From Nocardioides salarius (GTDB lineage Bacteria; Actinomycetota; Actinomycetes; Propionibacteriales; Nocardioidaceae), in assembly GCF_016907435.1 (NCBI RefSeq), contig NZ_JAFBBZ010000001.1, positions 2,356,001 through 2,420,000 on the forward strand: 64,000 nucleotides of DNA. The letters run 5' to 3'. Numbering within the stretch: position 1 is the stretch's first letter; each line of letters starts with the position of its first letter. Positions 16,156 to 24,799 of this stretch are shown in pieces. A program made the position numbers and the translations under genes. The notes under the pieces are model-generated. The model saw nothing but the letters and a program-made list of their open reading frames with translations, made no database searches and was not told the DNA's origin.

Positions 16156-17196
16156 ATGAAGCGCACCATCCGCCTTGCCGCAGCAACACTCGCAACCGCC
16201 TTGGCCCTCACAGGGTGTTCCATGGGCGATGACGGCGACAACGAGAGCGAAGGCTCCAACGACAGCACCACCTCTGGGGAGAGCACTGCCGGGGAGCCCG
16301 TCGAGGACATCTCGGTCGGCTTCGTGGCCGTGAACCTCAACTCGCCCAGCATCAACGGGATCAAGGACCAGTTCGTCGAGGCCGCCGAGGAGAAGGGTTG
16401 GACCGTCGAGGTGTTCGACGGCCAGGGGGACCAGGCAGCGACCAACAACGCCGCCAGCGACTTCATCAGCCGCGGGGTCGACGTCATCGTCAACAACTCC
16501 TCCCCCAACGCACAGATGACCGGGGTGATGGAGGAGGCCGAGGCGGCGGGGATCCCGTTCGTCTCCATCTACGGCGGCTTCGTGGAGGGTGTCGACGCTG
16601 AGATCGGCACCAACGAGTTCATCAACAGCACCCTGGTCACGGGGGAGATGGTCAACCGTCTCGGTGGCAACGGTCGCATCGTCAAGCTCAACTGGACGGT
16701 GCTCCAGGCATTGCGGGACCGGGACGCCGGCTTCAAGGCCGTCGTCAGCGAGAACCCGGGGATCGAGGTCGTCCGCGAGATCGAGGTCAAGGTCCCGGGG
16801 CAGGTGGAGGACTCCTACGCCCAGCTGACGAACCTGCTCCAGTCCGACAAGAACATCGACGCCATCTGGCTGGGATGGGACGAGCTCGCCCCGTCGGCAG
16901 TTCGCGCCATCGAGGAGGCCGGTCTCGAGGACAAGGTCTTCGCAATGGGCTTCGACGGCAATGCGTTCGCCTGGGACCTGATCCGGGAGGGCTCGCCCTA
17001 CGTCCTGGAGCCGGCCAACCCCTTCCCGCTGATGGGTGGCAAGGCCGTCGAGACGATCGAGACGATCGTCGGTGGCGGCGAGCTGCCCAGCAAGGTCGTC
17101 TACATGAAGCCCTGCCTGGTCAACGTGCAGACCGTGCCTGCTGAGGGTGAGGAGCCCGACTGGGAGAACTGCGCGTACTTCCCCGGTGAGGTCTGA
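16156..17196 (+). CDS. Sugar-type ABC transporter substrate-binding lipoprotein
   Basis: The protein has 346 aa from ATG 16156 (AAGGAG at 16144-16149). A lipoprotein signal ends LALTGC (Cys21), followed by an acidic Ser/Thr-rich linker (to about residue 50) and a periplasmic-binding-protein type 1 fold of the RbsB class. Features: ISVGFVAVNLNSPSINGIKDQ, a GVDVIVNNSSP loop and NIDAIWLGWDELAPSAVRAIEEAG. Anchored outside the membrane, it would deliver ligand to the permease and ATPase encoded next. RbsB-class proteins usually bind sugars or polyols, but relatives serving aromatic and cyclic compounds exist. With CoA ligases upstream, the ligand may be a hydroxylated acid. Four late cysteines are uncommon. 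Confidence 0.9.
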   Translation: MKRTIRLAAATLATALALTGCSMGDDGDNESEGSNDSTTSGESTAGEPVEDISVGFVAVNLNSPSINGIKDQFVEAAEEKGWTVEVFDGQGDQAATNNAASDFISRGVDVIVNNSSPNAQMTGVMEEAEAAGIPFVSIYGGFVEGVDAEIGTNEFINSTLVTGEMVNRLGGNGRIVKLNWTVLQALRDRDAGFKAVVSENPGIEVVREIEVKVPGQVEDSYAQLTNLLQSDKNIDAIWLGWDELAPSAVRAIEEAGLEDKVFAMGFDGNAFAWDLIREGSPYVLEPANPFPLMGGKAVETIETIVGGGELPSKVVYMKPCLVNVQTVPAEGEEPDWENCAYFPGEV

Positions 17197-17239
17197 TCCG
17201 AGCCACCCACACGCAAAAACGAGGCGACAGGCACCTGAC

Positions 17240-18787
17240 GTGACGAAGCAGAACGAGCCGGGGCGGGAGACCCCTCGCCCCGGCACGCTCCTGGAGGTCC
17301 GCGACGCAGTCAAGGACTATCCCGGGACACGGGCACTGGACCACATGGACTTCTCCCTCCTGGCGGGGGAGGTGCACGCCCTCCTCGGTGAGAACGGCGC
17401 CGGCAAGTCCACCCTCATCAAGGCACTCGCGGGTGCCATCCAGCTCAGCGCCGGCACCATCGAGGTCGACGGCGTCGAGGTGGAGATCCGCAACCCGCAG
17501 CGGGCGCAGGCCCTCGGTGTGTCGGTCGTCCACCAGCACGGCAACCTCATCCCCGAGCTGTCGATCACCGAGAACGTGCTGATGGTGGAGGGACTGGGGC
17601 GTCGCGCGGGAATCCTCGTCAGTTGGCGCACAGCCCACCGGCGCACTGCCCGGCTGCTGGAGCGGGTCGGCCTGTCCGAGCTGGATCCTCACCGCGAAGT
17701 CTCTACGCTCGGTCCCCACGAGCAGGCCATGGTCGCCGTCGCCAAGGCCCTGGCCAGCAACGCTCGGGTGATCATCCTCGACGAGCCGACCACGGCGCTC
17801 CAGCCGGCGGAGGTCGACACGCTCTTCGCCCAGATGCGCAAGCTCACGGAGGAGGGCATCGGGTTCGTCTTCGTGACCCACCGGCTCGGCGAGGTGTTCA
17901 AGGTCTGCGACCGGATCACCGTCATGCGTGACGGGGCCCTGGTCGGGACGTGGGACGCAGCGGACCTCGATCACGACTCGCTCGTGGACCAGCTGGTGGG
18001 CGCGGAGAAGCAGATCTCGCACGAGGCCTACCGCGGTGCGGGACAAACGGGTGAGGTGGTCCTGGAGGTCCGTGGACTGCGTGGTGACGTGCTGCGTGGC
18101 CTCGACCTCGTGGCTCGGGCCGGGGAGGTCGTGGGCGTGGCCAGCCTTCCCGGAGAGGGAGCCGAGCAGGTCGTCGAGTCGCTCTACGGACTGTGTCGCG
18201 CGCAGGGCGAGATCCTGGTCCGTGGGGTGCCCAAGAAGATCCGGAGCCCGCAGCAAGCAGTCAGGGCAGGGATGGCGCTCGTGCCGCGCGACAGGCTGGG
18301 GCAGGGGCTGGTCAGCGACCTCTCCATCCGCGAGAACGCCACCCTGGCCACCACCCGCGACTACGTCAGCGATCCTGTCCTGCGCTGGATGCGCAAGGGG
18401 CGGGAGCGCCGCGACGTCACAGCGGTGATGGACCAGCTGAACCTGAAGAGTGGGGGTCTCGAGAGCGAGGTCCGAACACTGTCGGGTGGCAACGCCCAGA
18501 AGGTGGTCATCGGCCGCTGGTTGCTGAGCCGCGCCACGGTCTACCTGCTCGACTCGCCCACCGCCGCAGTCGACGTGCACACGAAGGGCGAGATCTATGC
18601 CCTGGCCCGCAGCCTCGCCGACGACGGCGCGGCCGTGATCTTCACCTCCACCGAGCTCGAGGAGTTCGTCCGGGTCTGCGACCGGGTCCTCGTGCTGCAC
18701 GACGGAGAGGTCGTCGGCGAGCTCGCTGGCGACGAGAACACCGTCAACTCGATCATGCGACTGTCCTTCGGGAGGAATAGTGACTAG
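17240..18787 (+). CDS. ABC importer ATPase with two nucleotide-binding domains (RbsA/MglA-like)
   Basis: The protein has 515 aa from GTG 17240; the frame is open upstream into the previous gene. NBD1: Walker A GENGAGKST (about 47), a degenerate signature LGPHEQAMVAVAKAL, Walker B VIILDEPTTAL. NBD2: Walker A is degenerate (SLPGEGAEQV), the signature LSGGNAQKVVIGRW is intact, and Walker B reads YLLDSPTAAVD with Ser where the catalytic Glu usually stands. Degeneracy of the second Walker A is usual in this family; loss of the second catalytic Glu leaves NBD1 as the likely ATPase. The stop overlaps the permease start by eight bases. It energises import with the SBP at 16156. Confidence 0.9.
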   Translation: MTKQNEPGRETPRPGTLLEVRDAVKDYPGTRALDHMDFSLLAGEVHALLGENGAGKSTLIKALAGAIQLSAGTIEVDGVEVEIRNPQRAQALGVSVVHQHGNLIPELSITENVLMVEGLGRRAGILVSWRTAHRRTARLLERVGLSELDPHREVSTLGPHEQAMVAVAKALASNARVIILDEPTTALQPAEVDTLFAQMRKLTEEGIGFVFVTHRLGEVFKVCDRITVMRDGALVGTWDAADLDHDSLVDQLVGAEKQISHEAYRGAGQTGEVVLEVRGLRGDVLRGLDLVARAGEVVGVASLPGEGAEQVVESLYGLCRAQGEILVRGVPKKIRSPQQAVRAGMALVPRDRLGQGLVSDLSIRENATLATTRDYVSDPVLRWMRKGRERRDVTAVMDQLNLKSGGLESEVRTLSGGNAQKVVIGRWLLSRATVYLLDSPTAAVDVHTKGEIYALARSLADDGAAVIFTSTELEEFVRVCDRVLVLHDGEVVGELAGDENTVNSIMRLSFGRNSD

Positions 18788-19799
18788 CACAACCCCAGTG
18801 GTGGAGGCGCCACCGGCGAACCACCCGCGCCAGCAGTCATCGAGGGGCGACAAGATCGTCGACCTGGTGAGCCGCTACGGGACCATCGCCAGCCTGGTCA
18901 CGTGCATCGCCGTCTTCAGCCTGTTGCGGCCCGAGGTCTTCGCGACCAGCCAGAACTTCTTCAACGTGCTCAACCAGGTGGCCATCCTCGGCATCATTGC
19001 CCTCGGACTGACGGTGGCGCTGGTCCAGGGTCTCTTCGACCTCAGTCTCGCCGGCATGGCCACGCTCGGTGGCTTCCTGGCCTGCAAGTGGTTGGCGGAG
19101 GGCACGCTCAGCAGCCCGATCCTCGCCGTCCTCATCGTGCTGGCGCTGGCGTTGGCGATCGGGGCCTTCAACGGAGTGGTGGTGGCGTACGGAGGCGTGT
19201 CCGCCTTCATCGTCACCCTGGCGATGGGTTCCATCCTCACCGGCGTCACTCTCGGGGTCTCGGACTCCCAGACGGTCCTCTCAGGCATCCCCGACGGGTT
19301 CCTCATCATGGGGCAGGGGGAGGTCGGCCCCATCCCGACGCCGGTCGTGATCCTCGCCGTCGTCGCTGTCGTGCTCTACGTCCTGCTCGAGCAGACCCAG
19401 ATCGGTCGCCACATGTACGCCATCGGGGGCAATGCGGAGACGTCGCGGCTGTCCGGCATCCCGGTCAGGCGCTACGCCTTGATCGCGCTGGGGATCTCGG
19501 CGGCGTGCGCTGCCCTCGGCGGCATGGTCGTGGCCGCCAACCTGGGTGTCGGCCGGCCCCAGGGCGTCGGTGACACCTACCTGCTCGACTCGTTCGCGGC
19601 GGCGTTCATCGGAGCCTCTACCTTGCGCCCGGGCAGGTTCCACATCCTCGGCACGGTGGTGGGGGTGCTGCTGATCGGGGTCATCAACAACGGCCTGTCG
19701 ATCATGGGTGTCGAGACGTTCTGGCAGTACGCGGTGCGCGGCATCATCCTGTTGCTGGCCGTGTTCGCCGCGAGCTTCCTCGTGATGAGGCGGCGATGA
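18780..19799 (+). CDS. ABC importer permease (RbsC-like)
   Basis: The protein has 339 aa from GTG 18780, overlapping the ATPase gene by eight bases. A hydrophilic N-terminus (about 30 aa) is followed by roughly eight to ten membrane helices typical of BPD_transp_2 permeases. The conserved GLTVALVQGLFDLSLAGMATL and GGNAETSRLSGIPV loops, which contact the ATPase, are present. The C-terminus is short and basic (VMRRR). A single permease gene implies a homodimer. Its stop overlaps the SDR start (ATGA), tying transport and metabolism into one transcript. Confidence 0.9.
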   Translation: MTSTTPVVEAPPANHPRQQSSRGDKIVDLVSRYGTIASLVTCIAVFSLLRPEVFATSQNFFNVLNQVAILGIIALGLTVALVQGLFDLSLAGMATLGGFLACKWLAEGTLSSPILAVLIVLALALAIGAFNGVVVAYGGVSAFIVTLAMGSILTGVTLGVSDSQTVLSGIPDGFLIMGQGEVGPIPTPVVILAVVAVVLYVLLEQTQIGRHMYAIGGNAETSRLSGIPVRRYALIALGISAACAALGGMVVAANLGVGRPQGVGDTYLLDSFAAAFIGASTLRPGRFHILGTVVGVLLIGVINNGLSIMGVETFWQYAVRGIILLLAVFAASFLVMRRR

Positions 19800-20638
19800 G
19801 CGAGGCGGGCGGACCAGACCATCGCGTCGTCGTCGTCACCGGAGGCGCTCGAGCAGGAGGCATGGGCCGCGCGATCGCGGAGTCCTTCCTGCGCCTGGGT
19901 GACGCCGTCGTCCTCTCGGACGTCGGGGCACCCCTCGCGAGCCATCCCGACTACGAGGTGGCGCCGCCGGACCACCTCTCGCAGGCCGCGGCCGAGCTCG
20001 ACGCGCTGGGGCCGGTCCTGCCGGTCGCCTGCGACGTGACCGACGAGGAGCAGGTCGAGGCGCTGTTCGACGCCGCGGTCGCAGAGCACGGGCGGGTGGA
20101 CGTGCTGGTGAACTGCGCAGGCCTGGCGATCGGGCTGACGCCGGTGACGGAGCTGACCCTGCGCGACTGGCAGGTCAACATCGACGTGATGGCCACCGGC
20201 GCGTTCCTCTGTGCCCGCGAGGCGGCACGTCGGATGGTGCCCAGGGGCGCGGGTCGCATCATCACGATCGCCTCGCAGGCCGGCAAGACCGGGATGCCGC
20301 TCCTAGCTGCCTACTCCGCGTCCAAGTTCGCGGTCATCGGTCTCACCCAGAGCATGGCGGCTGAGCTCGGCGAGCACGGCGTCACCGTCAACGCGATCTG
20401 TCCCGGCACCATCGACACACCGCTGCTGGCCGTGCAGGGCGGCGTCTACCAGACGTTCTCGGGGGCCGCGGGCCGCTCGGAGGACGAGTACCGGCGCCGG
20501 TTGGCTCGCCAGATCCCGGCACGTCGGTTCGGTGTGCCCGGTGACGTCGCTGCGGCAGCGGTCTACCTGGCATCCGAGGGCGCGTCCTTCGTCACCGGTG
20601 AGGCGTTGAACGTGACCGGTGGGCAGGAGATGCACTGA
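19796..20638 (+). CDS. Short-chain dehydrogenase/reductase 1
   Basis: The protein has 280 aa. Classical SDR with a slightly modified cofactor loop, VVTGGARAGGMGRAIAE (TGxxxGxG-type). Also present: NNAG-equivalent VNCAGL, catalytic Ser in ITIASQAG, and YSASK (YxxxK, about residues 173-177). An insertion after the first strand-helix unit (ASHPDYEVAPPDHLSQ) makes it longer than SDR 2. Acts in the cytoplasm on an alcohol or ketone with NAD(P). Cofactor preference is not clear, but Asp in VVLSDVG at the end of beta-2 suggests NAD. Directly abuts the alcohol dehydrogenase gene. Confidence 0.9.
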   Translation: MSEAGGPDHRVVVVTGGARAGGMGRAIAESFLRLGDAVVLSDVGAPLASHPDYEVAPPDHLSQAAAELDALGPVLPVACDVTDEEQVEALFDAAVAEHGRVDVLVNCAGLAIGLTPVTELTLRDWQVNIDVMATGAFLCAREAARRMVPRGAGRIITIASQAGKTGMPLLAAYSASKFAVIGLTQSMAAELGEHGVTVNAICPGTIDTPLLAVQGGVYQTFSGAAGRSEDEYRRRLARQIPARRFGVPGDVAAAAVYLASEGASFVTGEALNVTGGQEMH

Positions 20639-21640
20639 ATGGGAACCACCACGCCGGGCCTGGTCTTCCACGGCCCCCACGACGTACGCGTCGAAGAGCT
20701 CGTGCAGCCGCCCCTGGGCCGCTGCGACGTGCTCCTCGACGTGGAGGCATGCGGAGTATGCGGGTCCGACCTGGCGTCGTACGCGCACGGTCACTACATC
20801 GAGCCCGGGCAGGTGATGGGACACGAGCTGTCCGCGACCGTGGCGGCGCTGGGCGACGCGCTCGAGGGCCTGCGGGTGGGTGAGCGGGTAGCCGTGCGTC
20901 CGATGCGCTCGTGCGGGACCTGCGACTACTGCGCCGAGGGAGACACGCACCTGTGCGGCGCCACGGCCGGGCGATCGCTCGGCTACGGCGTGCAGGGAGC
21001 CTTCGCGCGGCAGCTCCTCGTCCCAGACGTCGTGGTCGGTCGAGACCTGTTGCCGGTGCCCGACCACGTCGACCCCTTCGACCTGCTCTGGGCCGAGCCC
21101 CTGGCCGTCGCCCTGCACGCCGTGCGCCTCGTCGGTCCCGCGTCGAAGCGGCGCCTGCTGGTGACCGGCGCCGGTGCCGTCGGACTGGCGGTGACAAGCG
21201 CCGCCATCGCCCTCGGTCTCGAGGTCGAGGTGGTCGAGCCCCTGGCCGAGCGACGCGCGGCAGCTCGGGACGTGGGCGCCAGTGCCTGGGCACCGGGCGA
21301 GCTCGCCGAGACAGCCACGTTCGACGCCCTCGTGGACGCGTCGGGGGTGCCCGCCGCGGTGACCGCGGTGCTGTCCCTGCTGTCCCCGACCGCGCCGGTG
21401 GTGCTGGTCGGCCTCAACGACGCCGCCGTGCCCTGGCCTGTCGGCGCGCACCGTGTCAGCGGTTCGTTCGCCTACGTGGACTCGGACTTCGCAGATGCCG
21501 TCGACCTGATCAGCACCGGGCGGGTGTCTCTCGGCGCCATGGTCACCCATCGATACGCCCTCGAAGATGCGGACCGGGCCCTCGGAGCGCCTCACCCCGA
21601 CGACCACGTCGTCAAGGCCGCGATCGTGCCTCGGGCCTGA
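20639..21640 (+). CDS. Zinc-dependent alcohol dehydrogenase (MDR superfamily)
   Basis: The protein has 333 aa; its ATG is the triplet immediately after the SDR stop. Catalytic zinc site GVCGSDLASY with GHELSATVAALG; structural zinc cluster CGTCDYCAEGDTHLC; Rossmann VTGAGAVGLAVTSAAIAL (about 176). This is a complete sorbitol- or threonine-dehydrogenase-like enzyme, in contrast to the shortened relative at 11195. It would oxidise a secondary alcohol or polyol-like intermediate using NAD(P). Substrate unknown; two SDR genes flank it. Confidence 0.9.
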   Translation: MGTTTPGLVFHGPHDVRVEELVQPPLGRCDVLLDVEACGVCGSDLASYAHGHYIEPGQVMGHELSATVAALGDALEGLRVGERVAVRPMRSCGTCDYCAEGDTHLCGATAGRSLGYGVQGAFARQLLVPDVVVGRDLLPVPDHVDPFDLLWAEPLAVALHAVRLVGPASKRRLLVTGAGAVGLAVTSAAIALGLEVEVVEPLAERRAAARDVGASAWAPGELAETATFDALVDASGVPAAVTAVLSLLSPTAPVVLVGLNDAAVPWPVGAHRVSGSFAYVDSDFADAVDLISTGRVSLGAMVTHRYALEDADRALGAPHPDDHVVKAAIVPRA

Positions 21641-21727
21641 CCTCGCCCCCGCCCCCCCCGCCGCCACCACACTGCCCTCGGGCGCGCCCGCGAACGGGGC
21701 CGTCCACTGTCAAGGAGCTCCCGTCGT

Positions 21728-22513
21728 ATGAATGCACCTTCCGTCCCCAGCTCAGTCACCTTCGACCTCGCCGGGTCCCGCGTGTGGGTCACGGGCGCCA
21801 GTCGTGGCCTGGGTCGGGCGATGGCCCTCGGGTTCGCCGCCGCAGGCGCCCAGGTCGCGTTGACCGCCCGCTCGGCTGACGGGATCAAGGAGGTGGCCGT
21901 GGAGATCGAGGCGATGGGTGGTGAGCCCCTCGTCCTGGTCGGCTCGGTCTCCGACAGCGAGGCCGTGTCGCGTTCCGCCGCGATCATCCGCGAGGAGTGG
22001 GGCGGCCTGGACGTCCTGGTCAACTGCGCCGGCATCAGTCCGACGTTCAAGCGCGCCGAGCTCCTCGAGGACGAGGAGTGGCGTCACGTGCTGGACATCA
22101 ACGTCACAGGCACGTTCCTCTGCGCACGCGAGGCCGGCAAGCTGATGCTGGACAGCGGCGGGGGAGCCGTCGTGAACATCTCCAGCATCCACGGGCAGGT
22201 CGGCATGGAGCGGATGTTGGCCTACTCCGCGAGCAAGGGCGCCGTCGACTCCATCACCCGCACGCTCGCCCTCGAGTGGGCTGAGCGGGGCGTGCGCGTC
22301 AACACCATCTCGCCCGGTTACTTCGAGACCGACATGACAGAGGCCCTGCGCGGCCACCAGAAGTGGCGCGGTCACCTGCTCTCGAAGATCCCCATGGGCC
22401 GGTTCGGTGTCCCGGAGGAGATCGTGTCCGCGGCGCTCTTCCTGGCGTCGGACGCCTCGGGGTTCATGACCGGGTCGAACTTGGTCGTCGACGGCGGCTG
22501 GACCGCGGCATGA
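21728..22513 (+). CDS. Short-chain dehydrogenase/reductase 2
   Basis: The protein has 261 aa from ATG 21728, with AAGGAG upstream. Motifs: WVTGASRGLGRAMALGFA (cofactor), VNCAGIS, VNISSIHGQ (Ser), YSASKGAVDS (Tyr/Lys), and PGYFETDMTEALRG in the substrate loop. A standard SDR length. AL-T-A-R-S after beta-2 (Arg) hints at NADP use, unlike SDR 1. An 87-bp spacer rich in C separates it from the dehydrogenase gene. Its stop overlaps the nitroreductase start (ATGA). Confidence 0.9.
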   Translation: MNAPSVPSSVTFDLAGSRVWVTGASRGLGRAMALGFAAAGAQVALTARSADGIKEVAVEIEAMGGEPLVLVGSVSDSEAVSRSAAIIREEWGGLDVLVNCAGISPTFKRAELLEDEEWRHVLDINVTGTFLCAREAGKLMLDSGGGAVVNISSIHGQVGMERMLAYSASKGAVDSITRTLALEWAERGVRVNTISPGYFETDMTEALRGHQKWRGHLLSKIPMGRFGVPEEIVSAALFLASDASGFMTGSNLVVDGGWTAA

Positions 22514-23205
22514 GTGCGCCGCTCCCGGACGTGGGTGTCTGGGAGGTGCTGTACACGACGCGTGCCATGAGACGAATGCACCCGGATCCGATCCCGATGG
22601 AAGTGCAGGCGCGGATCATGGACGCCGCGGTACGGGCACCGAGCGGCGGCGACAGCCAGGCGTGGCGCTTCCTGCTCGTTGACGACCCGACGGTCAAGGG
22701 GCAGCTCGCGGAGCCATATCGTGACTCGGTTCGCCTGCTGTGGCGCGGCCACTACTCCGCGCAGGCCGCGGCTGCCGAGGCGGATCCCCAGGCCGAGACC
22801 TCTCGCAAGTTCTTGAGGCTGCGCTCGAGCGTGCAGTACCTGGCGGACCACCTCGAGGAGGTGCCGTTGCTGTTCTTCGCCTTCTCCCGCAACGACCGTG
22901 ACGGCAGCTCGACGTTCCCCGCCGTGTGGAGCGCGATGCTCGCGGCGCGTGCCCAGGGGGTGGGAAGCGCCATGACCAACGTCCTCGACATCTTCAGGCC
23001 TGACACGACCAAGGCGCTGCTGGGCGTCCCACCCGACCGCGGCTGGACCCTGGCCGCCACCGTGGCGATGGGCTACCCGAAGGGCCGGTGGGGCGTGGCC
23101 CCGCGCCAGCCGGCACACACCGTGACCTACCGCAACCGCTGGGGCGCCGACCCCGGGTTCAGCACCGAGGAACCCCTGTGGCCGCCGACCCGGCGGCACG
23201 CATGA
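22510..23205 (+). CDS. Nitroreductase-family flavoprotein
   Basis: The protein has 231 aa from ATG 22510. FMN-binding features of the nitroreductase fold: TTRAMRRMHPDPIP (Arg cluster near 20), APSGGDSQAWRFLLVDD (about 45-60) and the late GYPKGRWGV (usual GxPxxx). Many family members reduce enones, quinones or nitro groups or act in ring cleavage; none of these can be chosen from sequence. ATGA overlaps on both sides place it firmly in the operon between an SDR and a decarboxylase-like gene, so a redox step on the pathway intermediate is inferred. Confidence 0.82.
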   Translation: MSAPLPDVGVWEVLYTTRAMRRMHPDPIPMEVQARIMDAAVRAPSGGDSQAWRFLLVDDPTVKGQLAEPYRDSVRLLWRGHYSAQAAAAEADPQAETSRKFLRLRSSVQYLADHLEEVPLLFFAFSRNDRDGSSTFPAVWSAMLAARAQGVGSAMTNVLDIFRPDTTKALLGVPPDRGWTLAATVAMGYPKGRWGVAPRQPAHTVTYRNRWGADPGFSTEEPLWPPTRRHA

Positions 23206-23987
23206 GTCCGGTCGGTCCGGCTGGGGCCGCCTCCATGCCGGTGGCGGCCCCTCTCTACCCAGCGCCACCCTTCGAGTTCCGCGGCGCGCGCCAGACCTGG
23301 GTCGTCTACGAGGCCGACGCGGCGATGTTGGCGGCGTACCTGCCTGCGGGTGTGCAGCCGGACAGCGACCCGGCCGTGTGCGCGGCCTGGGCCTGCCACT
23401 ACCCGTCCTCCACCTTCGGTCCCTATCTCGAGGCGTACCTCGTGGTGCGGGTCGAGGTCGCAGGGGAACGGTTCTGGTACCAACCGGTGATCGTCACCGA
23501 TGCCGAGGCACCGATGGCTGCGGGGCGAGAGCTCTGGGGCTACGGCAAGAAGCTGGCCCACCTGACCTGGTCCGGTCGCGAGGCAGGGGGCCCGGGAGCC
23601 GAGCAGCTGGTCATGACGGTCGAGCGGCCGCGCGGTGTGCGCCTGATGACGCTCTCCATGCAACCTGAGCGGCTGGTGTCCGGCGAGGAGCTGGTGTCGC
23701 TGCCGGCCGCGGAGATGCTGCCGACGCTGAGCCACCGCATGGTCCCCGCCTCCGAGGCAGGGCGTCCGCCGGTCGTCGACGAGCTCGTGGCCGTAGACGT
23801 CCGGCCGCGCGCGCACCGTGGCGCAGACGGCCGGCCCGAGCTCTGGCGTGGGCGCGGGGCCGTGGACCTGGGCTCCGGCAGCGCTGCTGACCCGTGGCAG
23901 GTGTTCCGGCCCCTGCGGGTGCTGGACGCCTTCACCTCGCTCACCGACTTCACCCTTCCGCTCGGCCGTGTCGTGCCGCGCTCCTGA
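23202..23987 (+). CDS. Acetoacetate decarboxylase family protein 1
   Basis: The protein has 261 aa from ATG 23202, coupled to the nitroreductase. ADC fold with the Schiff-base lysine region ELWGYGKKLAHLTW at about 108-121 (compare PKKL in classical ADC), preceded by RFWYQPVIVTDAEAPMAAGR. Family members decarboxylate 3-oxoacids or perform related aldolase/dehydratase chemistry through a lysine imine. The glycine in place of proline before KK differs from its neighbour. Acts in the cytoplasm; no signal. A second member of equal length follows, so the two may form a hetero-oligomer or act on successive intermediates. Confidence 0.82.
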   Translation: MSPVGPAGAASMPVAAPLYPAPPFEFRGARQTWVVYEADAAMLAAYLPAGVQPDSDPAVCAAWACHYPSSTFGPYLEAYLVVRVEVAGERFWYQPVIVTDAEAPMAAGRELWGYGKKLAHLTWSGREAGGPGAEQLVMTVERPRGVRLMTLSMQPERLVSGEELVSLPAAEMLPTLSHRMVPASEAGRPPVVDELVAVDVRPRAHRGADGRPELWRGRGAVDLGSGSAADPWQVFRPLRVLDAFTSLTDFTLPLGRVVPRS

Positions 23988-24013
23988 GAACGCCCCGACC
24001 CCGAGGAGAGAAC

Positions 24014-24799
24014 ATGGGCTACCGCCGCACCGCCGAGGAGATCGCCGCGATCCGCACGACGTTGTCGGGTGTCGAGTTCGTGGGCGGGGAGTCGCTCAGC
24101 GTCGACTTCCTGACCCACCCCGGCACGGTGAGAGCCATCCTGCCAGCCGAGCTGGAGCCTGGCGACGAGCCGCGACTCACGGCGCAGGTCAGCCGATGGC
24201 GCAGCAACTGCGTGGGCGACTTCGCGGCGTCGGCTGTCTACGTCAGCGCCCAGGACGAAGGCGTCACTGGCGACTACGTCCTGACCATGTTCATGAACAG
24301 CGACATGCCGCTGCTGTTCGGGCGTGACCTCTACGGGGAGCCGAAGAAGCTCGGGAGCTCGACGATCCACCGCAACGACGGACATATGACCGGTGTCCTC
24401 GCACGGCACGGGCACGAGCTGATCCGGATCGAGGCCGATCTGGGGGAGGATCGTGGACCGCGTGAGGTGCTCGGACGCAACTACAACGTCAAGTACGACC
24501 TCGCGCCCGACGGCAGCGGCCTCATCGGCTCCCCGACCTTGATGCGAGCCGAGTTCGCCCAGCACACGACGGTGCTTCGTACCGGTCCCGCGTCCCTGAC
24601 CCTGGGCGGGACGGTGCACGACCCGCTGCACGAGCTCGAGATCCTGGAGCAGCGTGACGCGGTGTACGTGGAGACGGGGATGCGGGCCAGCTGCGAGGTG
24701 GTGGGCGCGATGGACGCAGCCGAGTTCTTCCCACTGGCTCTCGGGCGCTCGGACTACTGGCCGGCACTGGTCAGCGCGAGGCTGCCCACTCACTCGTAG
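24014..24799 (+). CDS. Acetoacetate decarboxylase family protein 2
   Basis: The protein has 261 aa from ATG 24014 after GAGGAGAG. Retains the canonical lysine pair in DLYGEPKKLGSS (about 109-120) and matching core strands (YVLTMFMNSDMPLLFGRD). Overall identity to protein 1 appears low, so divergence is old. Last gene of the run; its 3' end overlaps the convergent acyl-CoA carboxylase gene by ten bases, with no hairpin found. Decarboxylation of a 3-oxoacid is the family inference. Confidence 0.82.
   Translation: MGYRRTAEEIAAIRTTLSGVEFVGGESLSVDFLTHPGTVRAILPAELEPGDEPRLTAQVSRWRSNCVGDFAASAVYVSAQDEGVTGDYVLTMFMNSDMPLLFGRDLYGEPKKLGSSTIHRNDGHMTGVLARHGHELIRIEADLGEDRGPREVLGRNYNVKYDLAPDGSGLIGSPTLMRAEFAQHTTVLRTGPASLTLGGTVHDPLHELEILEQRDAVYVETGMRASCEVVGAMDAAEFFPLALGRSDYWPALVSARLPTHS

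Noticed and set aside
21644..21727. C-rich run between alcohol dehydrogenase and SDR 2 as a regulatory repeat
   Set aside because: Simple high-GC spacer; no palindrome or partner copy.
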